Shown one piece after another: positions 1 to 4,981 of a stretch of DNA of 5,380 nt. The DNA lies in NCBI GenBank assembly GCA_024762915.1, contig JANTGL010000203.1, positions 1 to 5,380 of the forward strand, in the 5' to 3' direction. Under the pieces are notes generated by a model. The model saw only the letters and a list, made by a program, of their open reading frames with translations, was not told where the DNA came from and did not search any database. Position 1 is the first letter of the stretch. Every line of letters begins with the position of its first letter. The position numbers and the translations under genes were made by a program. The DNA is from Bacteroidales bacterium (GTDB lineage Bacteria > Bacteroidota > Bacteroidia > Bacteroidales > JAADGE01).

Positions 1-535
1 TTCCTTCGCGGTCTATTGATGTTAAAATAATTTCGCCGGCACCCTCATTTTCAAGCATTTTTACGTAGTCGGTAATTTTTTGCTTAATTTTATTTTTGCC
101 CGATGTTGTGTAACAAACATATTTCCCGAACAGATCTTTACGCACATCAACCGAGACTACGGCACACTGATTTCCGTATATTTTTGCAACCTCGCCTATC
201 AATTGCCGATTTGCGATTGCTGAAGAGTTTAAAATAACTTTTTCAACACCAATTCCGATAATGCGTTTTACTTGCTCAATATTTTTGATGCCGCCTCCGT
301 AGCCGAGCGGCATAAAACATTCCGATGCAATTTCTTCGATTTTATTATAATCGGGTTCTTTGCCGAGTTTTGTTGCTTCGATGTCGAGAAATACAAGTTC
401 GTCAACTTCTTTTTCGTTAAAAATTTTTACGGCATTGATAGGGTCGCCGATGTAGTTCAGTTTTTTAAATTTAATGGTTTTAACCAAACCCCTGTTTTGA
501 AGCAAAAGCACCGGTATTACTCTGATTCTTTTCAT
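1..535 (-). CDS. hisF2: HisF2/AglZ-type acetamidino-sugar protein, 5' part (HisF-like)
   Basis: This is the first 178 residues of a HisF-like (beta-alpha)8 barrel; the rest lies beyond base 1. Seen: the start MKRIRVIPVL, then GDPINA (30-35), DELVFLDI (45-52), GYGGGIKN (78-85), SVDVRKD (128-134) and GAGEIILTSIDRE (165-177), all at the places expected for HisF. In histidine HisF, Asp11 and Asp130 are the catalytic pair. Here Asp130 is kept but position 11 is Leu (VLLLQNRGLVKT). This variant is characteristic of HisF2/AglZ proteins. In that family the partner glutaminase HisH2 makes ammonia, HisF2 channels it, and a PseA/WbpG-type amidotransferase converts an acetamido to an acetamidino group on a nucleotide sugar for LPS or glycan synthesis. 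A role in histidine synthesis is therefore less likely. The ATG at 535 fits the family N-terminus. Upstream (by transcription) is a DUF4143 ATPase gene rather than an intact hisH. Confidence 0.85.
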   Translation of the reverse strand, partial: MKRIRVIPVLLLQNRGLVKTIKFKKLNYIGDPINAVKIFNEKEVDELVFLDIEATKLGKEPDYNKIEEIASECFMPLGYGGGIKNIEQVKRIIGIGVEKVILNSSAIANRQLIGEVAKIYGNQCAVVSVDVRKDLFGKYVCYTTSGKNKIKQKITDYVKMLENEGAGEIILTSIDREG

Positions 536-581
536 TTCTGTTTTTACTTAGAAAATTAGTAAATTCTGCCAAATATTTCAT

Positions 582-606
582 AAAAAGTTTAGTGCTTTTT
601 ACTAAA
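582..606 (-). terminator. Possible weak intrinsic terminator after the ATPase gene
   Basis: On the minus strand TTTAGT, a 7-base loop and ACTAAA form a six-pair stem, followed by C and five T. It begins 15 bases after the ATPase stop codon and lies before hisF2. The stem is almost all A/T, so it would be weak. It is an inference from shape and position only. Confidence 0.35.
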
Positions 607-620
607 TTACTTTAAAAATA

Positions 621-1760
621 TTACATAATAAATTCCAAATAATTATCTTTATTGATTAATTTAAACGTTGAATTCCGGTAGTTTTTTTGCCACTGTGGCG
701 GTATTTTAATTTTCTTTTTTGTGTATTTTATTTCGTAAGCATCAAGTTTATCGTCAATTTCTTCAATCCAATCAATTTCTTGTTGCGAGTATGTTCGCCA
801 AAAAAATGTTTCGGCAAATATCTTATTGTATGACAAATATTTAACACGTTCAGAAATTATATAATTTTCCCAAAGTTGTCCTATATCGTTACGCAAATCA
901 ATATCATTAAAATTATTTATAACAGCATTACGAACACCGTTATCAGCAAAATAATATCGCGACATTTTACTAATTTCGTTTCGTTTATTATTACTGAAAG
1001 CTTTAATTTCAAAAATTACAAAAACTTTTTTTAGCAAATCAATGTATCGTTCAACTGTATTTTTGCTGATTCCTATTTTTCCTGCAATTTCGTTCAAAGA
1101 AACTTCGCTGCCCACCTGAAACGATAATAATTTTAAGATATTAAACAATTTATCGGAATTTTTAATATTATCGAGTATTAAAATATCCTTTAAGAGATAC
1201 GAATTTATGAGTTCGTAAAGATATTCCCGTTTTTCATCGTAACTTTTGTAATGAAAAATTTCGGGATAACTTCCGTAAAGCAATCTTTCGGGGAATCTTT
1301 CATAAGTTTCAAAATAATTTTCGTATTCTGACAGTTCAGATTGAGCCATCGGGAAAATGCGAATTGTTTTTTTTCTGCCCGTAAGCGGTTCGCCAAGTTT
1401 ATTTGACAAATCAAATGCCGACGAACCTGTTGCAATTATTTTCAAATCGGGTATATTATCGTATATTATTTTCAAAATATGTCCGATATTTTCAATGTTT
1501 TGAGCTTCGTCAATAATGAAAATTTTACTGTTTCCGATAATTTTTTTGTATTCTTCTGTTGTTTTGTTTTGCAACAATCTTGTTGTTTTGTAATCGTCGC
1601 CGTTAAGAAAAAGCGTATTTTTTACTTTATTTCTTAATTTTGATAAAATATAAGTTTTTCCGGTTCGCCTTGCTCCGAGCAAAATTATAACTTTATTTGT
1701 CTGTTTATTAACAGGTTTTATTAATTCAGTCAGGATTTTCCTGTTAAAATCATTTTTCAT
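621..1760 (-). CDS. AAA+ ATPase with C-terminal DUF4143 domain
   Basis: This 379-residue protein belongs to the common prokaryotic AAA_14/DUF4143 family of single-gene ATPases, whose cellular role is not established. Seen: Walker A GARRTGKT (29-36), Walker B IFIIDEAQ (80-87), a sensor-like ATGSSAF (110-116), and the family stretch GRKKTIRIFPMAQSE (128-142). A winged-helix-like segment follows at about 208-252 (VSLNEIAGKIGISKNTVERYIDLL region). The C-terminal DUF4143 part has YYFADNGVRNAV (269-280), LWENYIISE (297-305), then QQEIDW (326-331) and YEIKY (342-346). Glu300, Asp330, Glu343 and Lys345 are laid out like a PD-(D/E)xK nuclease core, although nuclease activity is not proven for the family. 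Length is normal and the gene looks intact. The ATG at 1760 is 16 bases from a four-unit repeat carrying a consensus promoter, so it is probably transcribed alone. The winged helix could bind that repeat array (inference). It lies between a hisH remnant and hisF2, which suggests it was inserted. Confidence 0.9.
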   Translation of the reverse strand: MKNDFNRKILTELIKPVNKQTNKVIILLGARRTGKTYILSKLRNKVKNTLFLNGDDYKTTRLLQNKTTEEYKKIIGNSKIFIIDEAQNIENIGHILKIIYDNIPDLKIIATGSSAFDLSNKLGEPLTGRKKTIRIFPMAQSELSEYENYFETYERFPERLLYGSYPEIFHYKSYDEKREYLYELINSYLLKDILILDNIKNSDKLFNILKLLSFQVGSEVSLNEIAGKIGISKNTVERYIDLLKKVFVIFEIKAFSNNKRNEISKMSRYYFADNGVRNAVINNFNDIDLRNDIGQLWENYIISERVKYLSYNKIFAETFFWRTYSQQEIDWIEEIDDKLDAYEIKYTKKKIKIPPQWQKNYRNSTFKLINKDNYLEFIM

Positions 1761-1775
1761 CGCAGATTATTTTAC

Positions 1776-1896
1776 TGACAAAATTAATGTAAATTTTATC
1801 AATATCAAAATTAATTAGTATTAAATTTGTCAATCGGCTGACATAATTAATATAAATTTCGTCAATTAACCGACAGAATTAGTATAAATTATGTCA
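1776..1896. repeat. Four-unit, ~32-bp-period array of imperfect palindromes (candidate operator)
   Basis: Units lie at 1776-1801, about 1803-1832, 1839-1864 and 1871-1896. Three are 26 bp; the second carries about 4 extra bases. Each has a core like AATTAATATAAATT flanked by TGAC-like and GTCA-like ends, so each unit is an imperfect inverted repeat. The start-to-start spacing of units 3 and 4 is 32, and the others are about 27-36. The inter-unit joints also pair, for example TGTCA-ATCGGC-TGACA at 1828-1842. The array sits directly upstream of the ATPase gene and overlaps its promoter, so autoregulation by the ATPase's winged-helix domain is a reasonable guess. Three turns of helix per period would put all units on one face of the DNA. 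Confidence 0.7.
1779..1809 (-). promoter_or_regulatory. Consensus Bacteroidota promoter of the ATPase gene
   Basis: On the minus strand TTTG (1809-1806), 19 bases, then TAATTTTG (1786-1779) exactly match the known Bacteroides -33 TTTG and -7 TAnnTTTG elements with accepted spacing. Transcription would start near 1773, leaving a leader of only about a dozen bases before the ATG at 1760. Both boxes lie inside units 1 and 2 of the repeat array, so a protein bound there would block RNA polymerase. Confidence 0.7.
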
Positions 1897-1938
1897 GTTT
1901 AAAAAAGTTAAATAACATATAATCAAAGCATAAACGTA

Positions 1939-2028
1939 TTAAAACAAAGCAACAAAATTCCTCAATACTTGCATTCCGAATTTGTGGCTTTTTTCGGGGT
2001 GAAATTGAATGCCGAGAATTAAGCTTAA
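1939..2028 (-). pseudogene. hisH2: 3' remnant of a hisH-type glutamine amidotransferase gene
   Basis: An open frame ending at the TAA at 1941-1939 reads GIQFHPEKSHKFGMQVLRNF followed by VALF. This is the recognisable C-terminal end of HisH, with the His and Glu of the Cys-His-Glu glutaminase triad in QFHPE. HisH-like sequence covers only about the last 28-30 codons. Upstream the frame runs on as unrelated residues and hits a stop at about 2067. The nucleophile Cys and the rest of the ~200-residue enzyme are absent. The closest fit is HisH2, the partner of the HisF2 encoded from 535 downward. In a normal locus the two genes are adjacent; here 1.4 kb containing the ATPase module separates them. 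I infer a relic of a disrupted hisH2-hisF2 pair. An intact hisH2 may exist elsewhere. Confidence 0.75.
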
Positions 2029-2061
2029 AGGCTTGATCGGGATCTTTAATTTTATCTTAAA

Positions 2062-2190
2062 TTATTGATTTTGGGCTGTTTTTTTGGTAATGACATATAT
2101 TCTATACCCTTTATTTATATGTTCTTCTGTTGGGGCAGATCCATTAAAGTCAGTCTCTGTAACTAATAAGCTGTTATTACTTCTTGATTT
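2062..2190 (-). other. Unassigned open-frame fragment, no start codon
   Basis: A 42-codon open frame contains segments such as VTETDFNGSAPTEEH and NKGYRIYVITKK. It has protein-like composition but no ATG, GTG or TTG start in frame near its 5' end, and it ends in TAA at 2064-2062, just before the hisH remnant. I do not recognise the family. It may be the broken tail of another gene brought next to the hisH relic by recombination, or it may be chance. Confidence 0.25.
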
Positions 2191-2236
2191 TCAGCAACAA
2201 ATCTAAATCACTTTTGATTTTCTGAGAAACAAATCT
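2184..2236. repeat. Short imperfect direct repeat
   Basis: TTGATTTTC, a variable middle of 5-7 bases, and ACAAATCT occurs at 2184-2204 and again at 2214-2236, about 30 bases apart. It lies in the gene-free stretch between cysC and the hisH remnant. Nothing else is visible in 2205-2271. Its function is unknown, and it may simply mark a local duplication. Confidence 0.45.
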
Positions 2237-2271
2237 TATATCGAACTCAGGTTAACACTTATTGCATAAAA

Positions 2272-2874
2272 TTAATATGTTATTTTTTTCAACAAAAAAT
2301 CCAAAATCTTTTGAGTTGATTCTTTAAGGGTTAATTCGTTTGTATTTACGATAATATCCGGATTTTTCGGTATTTCAAAAGGCGATGAGATTCCCGTAAA
2401 GTTTTTTAATTCTCCGCTTCGTGCTTTTGCATACAGTCCTTTGGTGTCTCTTTGTTCGCAAATTTCAATGGGTGTGCTGACAAAAACCTCAATCAAATGT
2501 TCTTTTCCGATAATGCTTTTTGCCATATCACGCGATTCTTTTGTCGGACTGATAAAACAGTTTATGGCAATCACACCGCAATTTAAGAACAATTTGGTTA
2601 CTTCGGCAATTCTTCGGATATTTTCAACGCGGTCTTCTTCGGTAAATTTTAAGTTTCTGTTTATGCCCGAGCGGATGTTGTCGCCGTCCAAAATTTGTGT
2701 TAAAAAACCGCGATTAAACAATTCTTTTTCAACGGATGCACCGAGTGTTGTTTTTCCTGAGCCCGATAATCCGGTAAACCACAAGACCTTGGCTCGTTGT
2801 TTCAGGAGTTTTTCTTTTTGTTGCTTATTAATTATCTGGTCGAATACCGGATGAATGTTATTCGGATTATGCAT
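2272..2874 (-). CDS. cysC: Adenylyl-sulfate (APS) kinase
   Basis: CysC phosphorylates adenylyl sulfate with ATP to give PAPS, the activated sulfate used for assimilation or by sulfotransferases, in the cytoplasm. Seen in this 200-residue protein, the usual length: P-loop GLSGSGKT (35-42), LDGDNIRSG (62-70) at the APS-binding site, NIRRIAEVTKL (85-95), FISPTKESRDMA (107-118) with Ser109 at the family's phospho-accepting serine position, KGLYAKARSGELKNFTGI (145-162), and SPFEIPKNPDI (164-174). All core residues appear intact. The ATG at 2874 fits the family N-terminus (NNIHPVFD). A TATATTTG -7 box 36 bases upstream suggests its own promoter. No cysD, cysN or sulfotransferase gene lies in the window. 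Its place beside a glycan-locus gene leaves open a role in sulfating a surface polysaccharide (inference). Confidence 0.95.
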   Translation of the reverse strand: MHNPNNIHPVFDQIINKQQKEKLLKQRAKVLWFTGLSGSGKTTLGASVEKELFNRGFLTQILDGDNIRSGINRNLKFTEEDRVENIRRIAEVTKLFLNCGVIAINCFISPTKESRDMAKSIIGKEHLIEVFVSTPIEICEQRDTKGLYAKARSGELKNFTGISSPFEIPKNPDIIVNTNELTLKESTQKILDFLLKKITY

Positions 2875-2909
2875 CTGAGATTAAGATTTTAAGGTTAGTT
2901 AAGGCGATG

Positions 2910-2917
2910 CAAATATA
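2910..2917 (-). promoter_or_regulatory. Probable -7 box of the cysC promoter
   Basis: TATATTTG on the minus strand matches TAnnTTTG exactly, 36 bases before the cysC ATG. No clear TTTG lies 19-21 bases upstream, only A/T runs, so the -33 element is poor. The rest of the 2875-3027 gap shows no other feature. Confidence 0.45.
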
Positions 2918-3027
2918 TAAAAAAAATAAACAGTTGTATTTAAAAAGATGGTTGTGAATTTAAAATTACAAGCGTACGAGTTTTAGCAAAAGACTTAAAG
3001 ACAAAAAAGAAGTTATTTCAGAAGACA

Positions 3028-3113
3028 TTAAAATTCGGAAACAATTTGTTCCATTTTTATTTTGACATCATTCCAGCGAACATTATTGAACATTATCGGC
3101 TGTTCATTTTTTC
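3028..3113 (-). other. Out-of-frame C-terminal extension of the AbiEii-like gene
   Basis: In the frame one base behind that of the 3093-3635 gene, the sequence after DAEK continues as NEQPIMFNNVRWNDVKIKME and ends at a TAA at 3030-3028. This resembles the usual C-terminus of AbiEii-like nucleotidyltransferases (DAExxPxP, then WxxVK). Restoring one base in the A6 run (minus strand, 3112-3107) would give about 202 residues, close to the 209 of the second copy. The cause may be a true indel, slippage at the A run, or a sequencing error. Confidence 0.65.
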
Positions 3114-3635
3114 TGCATCGTTAAAATATGTTAAACTTTTCAGTACTAAAAATTGTGACCCGTCAGGGTATTTTTTCAGATAAAAATCCGGCATTTTTTT
3201 GAGAGAAAATACGACTGATAAAAAGCAGATGTCTATAAAATCTTTTTTATTTCCTCGTTCCGTAACAGCAGCAAGTTTCATTGCCGCAAGATCTTTTTTT
3301 GTTGCTAAAATCAGTCCGTCTTCATTTACCGGTTTATCAATCCGGTCGTAAATGTCATTCACAAAATCAACTTTAATCCCGTCAATTAAAAAGATATTAA
3401 TATTTTTTGATTGCTTTAAAATTACAAGCTTCCCTATTTTTTTTAACTCCGGAAGAATATTATAATTTTCAAAATCAATTTTTCCGAACAGATCAATATC
3501 AACAGATTTTCTGTGACCTGTTTGTAATGCAAGTGACGTTCCGCCGACTAATCTCAGCTTTGAAAATTCAGATATTTTTTGTAACGTCCTCAGAAGTTCC
3601 GGTGTTCCGGGATCGACTGTTTGATATTGTAGCAT
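3093..3635 (-). CDS. AbiEii/AbiGii-type nucleotidyltransferase, copy 1, C-terminally truncated
   Basis: As written this is a 180-residue protein of the AbiEii toxin family (PF08843, DNA polymerase beta-like nucleotidyltransferase fold). In characterised members such as AbiEii and MenT these enzymes block growth by transferring nucleotides, and a cognate antitoxin gene precedes them. Seen: GGTSLALQTGHRKS (31-44) with Asp46 and Asp48 (the GSx10DxD-like metal-binding motif), KVDF with Asp90, DLAAMKLAAV with Lys120, and KKDFIDICF with Asp132. All sit in the same places as in copy 2 (4003-4632). The catalytic core is thus intact, but a frameshift at an A6 tract replaces the last ~25 residues with MNSR. 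The start overlaps the upstream DUF6922 gene by 46 bases, exactly as in copy 2, which supports the ATG at 3635 and translational coupling. Its putative antitoxin partner is also frameshifted. Confidence 0.8.
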   Translation of the reverse strand: MLQYQTVDPGTPELLRTLQKISEFSKLRLVGGTSLALQTGHRKSVDIDLFGKIDFENYNILPELKKIGKLVILKQSKNINIFLIDGIKVDFVNDIYDRIDKPVNEDGLILATKKDLAAMKLAAVTERGNKKDFIDICFLSVVFSLKKMPDFYLKKYPDGSQFLVLKSLTYFNDAEKMNSR

Positions 3636-3897
3636 CTGAAATTTTTTATAGGAATTTTTGATACAGTTGAAATAAAACTTAAAGTTTTGGGTTCTAAAAC
3701 GCGAAATTCAGTTGCAGTTTCATCTATTTTTTTTATGCCGTAATATGCTGAAATTAATTTCCAATCTTTCATAAGGCCGTATTCAAAACCCTTTGTATCA
3801 GAAAGCTTTTATGCTTATCCATATTAAGTTTATTTATATCCGTATCCCAAAACAAATGGGATGAGAAATCAGAAATTTTTATTTTTTGTTTGTTCAT
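3590..3897 (-). pseudogene. DUF6922 protein (putative antitoxin), copy 1, frameshifted
   Basis: The first frame starts at the ATG at 3897 and reads MNKQKIKISDFSSHLFWD..., reaching a TGA at 3771-3769 after 42 codons. The second frame carries the rest, from KDWKLISAYYG through PKTLSFIS and FRCYNIKQS to the stop at 3590. Reading the G at 3784 twice joins them as RVLEYGLMKDWK, which matches what I know of DUF6922 (RVLEYG..WK). The joined protein would be about 102 residues, against 98 for the intact copy 2. The best explanation is loss of one base near 3784. The ATGA at 3772-3769 mimics a coupled stop-start, so expression as two pieces is possible but less likely. GGTTTTG is not a canonical slippery heptamer. 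DUF6922 is a small Bacteroidota family of unknown biochemical role; the antitoxin role is inferred only from its position before an AbiEii gene. Confidence 0.75.
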
Positions 3898-3929
3898 TGT
3901 AATCGGATTCGACTGTATACGGATTAATG

Positions 3930-3937
3930 CAAAAGTA
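3930..3937 (-). promoter_or_regulatory. Probable -7 box of module copy 1
   Basis: TACTTTTG on the minus strand matches TAnnTTTG exactly, 33 bases before the ATG at 3897. No TTTG is found 19-21 bases upstream. The box suggests that copy 1 is transcribed on its own rather than only by read-through from copy 2. The 105-base gap 3898-4002 holds nothing else I can support. Confidence 0.4.
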
Positions 3938-4002
3938 AAAAAAATATGACAGCTTTAATTTGTTTCAGGAGATTTTATTTAAAATATCGATTATGTAAAA
4001 TA

Positions 4003-4632
4003 TTACAAATTTTCAGAAAATTGTTTTACAAGTACCGTAATTCGGTTTTTTATTTCAGATAATGACAAATTCTTCTCCAAAATCATTTCCGGCCAATCTT
4101 GTGTGTTAATATCATTAAAATAAATCAGACTTTTTAAAATGTGTAAAATGTTTCTTGAGTTGTATTTTGTTTTATAAAATGAAAGGATGTCATTAACCGA
4201 AAATTCTTTAAGAATGAAATAAATGTCAATAAAATCTTTTGAACGCGTACCGTTTCCGGCTATTGCATTTAATTTCATTGCAGAAAGATCTTCAACGGAG
4301 TATAAGCTTATGCCGTCGTTTGATATTATCGGTTTAACGAGCGGATATTTATGACTTATGAAATCAAGTTTAATGTTTTGAATGTTGCCTTTCAAAGTGT
4401 TTTTTGCGGTATAGTCAATGTTAAACTTAAATGTTTGTTCAAGATACTCTGATAAGAAACTTACATCAAAATTTTCTCGGGAAAACAAATCTAAATCAAT
4501 TGATTTTCTGTGACCGATTTGCAAAGCAAGCGAAGTTCCTCCGGCAAGGTGAAATTGTTTTAATTCACTGTCAGATTGAAGTTTTTTTAAAAGTTCCAAT
4601 GAACTCTTTTCGATTGTGTTTTTGTGTAACAT
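4003..4632 (-). CDS. AbiEii/AbiGii-type nucleotidyltransferase (putative toxin), copy 2, intact
   Basis: A 209-residue member of the AbiEii family (PF08843). Seen: GGTSLALQIGHRKS (31-44) with Asp46 and Asp48 of the nucleotidyltransferase metal site, IKLDFIS with Asp90, DLSAMKLNAIAG with Lys120, and SKDFIDIYF with Asp133 and Asp136. The C-terminal part is a charged helix-like tail (LSLSEIKNRITVLVKQF). No break is visible. Over the first 50 residues about 28 match copy 1, so the copies are diverged paralogues or separate acquisitions, not a recent duplication. The gene overlaps the upstream DUF6922 gene by 46 bases, which favours the ATG at 4632 and coupled translation. In characterised AbiE systems the antitoxin AbiEi precedes AbiEii and represses the operon; here the AbiEi-type winged-helix protein is replaced by the smaller DUF6922 protein. 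A toxin role is inference; a metabolic nucleotidyltransferase is less likely in this layout. Confidence 0.85.
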   Translation of the reverse strand: MLHKNTIEKSSLELLKKLQSDSELKQFHLAGGTSLALQIGHRKSIDLDLFSRENFDVSFLSEYLEQTFKFNIDYTAKNTLKGNIQNIKLDFISHKYPLVKPIISNDGISLYSVEDLSAMKLNAIAGNGTRSKDFIDIYFILKEFSVNDILSFYKTKYNSRNILHILKSLIYFNDINTQDWPEMILEKNLSLSEIKNRITVLVKQFSENL

Positions 4633-4883
4633 CGAAATTCGGTTTTCGGAATATTAAGAAATAAACAGGCCCAATTTAATGTTTTTTTATCTAAAAACCC
4701 GGCTTTAATAATCTCTTGTTTAATTGTTTCAAGTCCGTACAAATGAATTATTGTTTTTAAATCATCAATATCACCGCGGTTAAAAACACGTTCAATAATG
4801 ATTGTTTTGTTTTTTTCGTGGTCTAAATTGCTGATATCCCAAAATAAATGAGGTGACAGTTTATCTGTAATTGTTTGTTTCAT
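4587..4883 (-). CDS. DUF6922 protein (putative antitoxin), copy 2, intact
   Basis: A 98-residue protein of the DUF6922 family. Seen: LSPHLFWDISNLD (9-21), IIIERVFNRGDIDDLK (28-43), LYGLETIK, LDKKTLNWACLFLNIPKTEFRCYTKTQS, and the terminal VHWNF, which is close to the family's usual HWNY ending. The open frame extends 22 codons further upstream (to 4949), but I choose the ATG at 4883 because it gives the family-like start MKQTITDKLSPHLFWD and a length matching copy 1. The longer start would also read through the proximal palindrome at 4901-4915. Its end overlaps the nucleotidyltransferase gene by 46 bases. No biochemical function is known to me; by position it is the candidate antitoxin and perhaps the autorepressor that binds the palindromes upstream. 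No obvious helix-turn-helix can be asserted by eye. Confidence 0.8.
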   Translation of the reverse strand: MKQTITDKLSPHLFWDISNLDHEKNKTIIIERVFNRGDIDDLKTIIHLYGLETIKQEIIKAGFLDKKTLNWACLFLNIPKTEFRCYTKTQSKRVHWNF

Positions 4884-4900
4884 AATACAATGCTTCGTTA

Positions 4901-4915
4901 AACTTTGAAAAAGTT
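4901..4915. promoter_or_regulatory. Proximal palindrome, candidate operator of module copy 2
   Basis: AACTTT-GAA-AAAGTT is a perfect 6+6 inverted repeat with a three-base centre, 18 bases upstream of the DUF6922 ATG at 4883. The same half-sites recur 69 bases further upstream (4970-4984). Paired inverted repeats ahead of the antitoxin gene recall the two AbiEi-bound repeats of AbiE promoters, although the sequences are unrelated. Confidence 0.5.
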
Positions 4916-4946
4916 GCATTTTGAAAATTCGTATAAAACTAGTAAT

Positions 4947-4981
4947 CAAAGTAATAACTTACAACAAAAAACTTTTCCAAA
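4947..4981 (-). promoter_or_regulatory. Possible imperfect promoter of module copy 2
   Basis: TTTG (4981-4978), 23 bases, then TTACTTTG (4954-4947) on the minus strand resemble the Bacteroidota elements, with one mismatch in the -7 box and longer spacing than usual. The TTTG lies inside the distal palindrome, and the proximal palindrome would fall in the leader. Weak support. Confidence 0.25.

Noticed and set aside
272..559. 95-codon plus-strand open frame
   Set aside because: It lies antisense to the well-supported hisF2 start region; its Phe- and Cys-rich sequence has no family features.
1205..1435. 76-codon minus-strand open frame inside the ATPase gene
   Set aside because: It is an alternative frame within a gene with clear Walker and DUF4143 motifs, and no independent evidence supports it.
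1776..1896. CRISPR array
   Set aside because: Four units of about 32-bp period with gaps of only a few bases leave no room for spacers; the units are degenerate palindromes over a promoter.
2441..2854. 137-codon plus-strand open frame
   Set aside because: Antisense to cysC, whose motifs are complete; this is a common mirror frame.
3407..3661. 84-codon plus-strand open frame
   Set aside because: Antisense shadow of the AbiEii-like copy 1.
3768..3790. Programmed -1 ribosomal frameshift in DUF6922 copy 1
   Set aside because: GGTTTTG does not fit the X XXY YYZ slippery pattern and I see no strong downstream stem; a one-base deletion is simpler.
3970..3990. A/T-only hairpin ATTTTA-AA-TAAAAT after the copy 2 module as a terminator
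   Set aside because: The two-base loop and pure A/T stem without a T run can arise by chance in such A+T-rich DNA.
4431..4664. 77-codon plus-strand open frame
   Set aside because: Antisense shadow of the AbiEii-like copy 2 and its overlap with DUF6922.
4884..4949. 22-codon N-terminal extension of DUF6922 copy 2
   Set aside because: The extension is not matched in copy 1, and the internal ATG at 4883 gives the family-like start and length.
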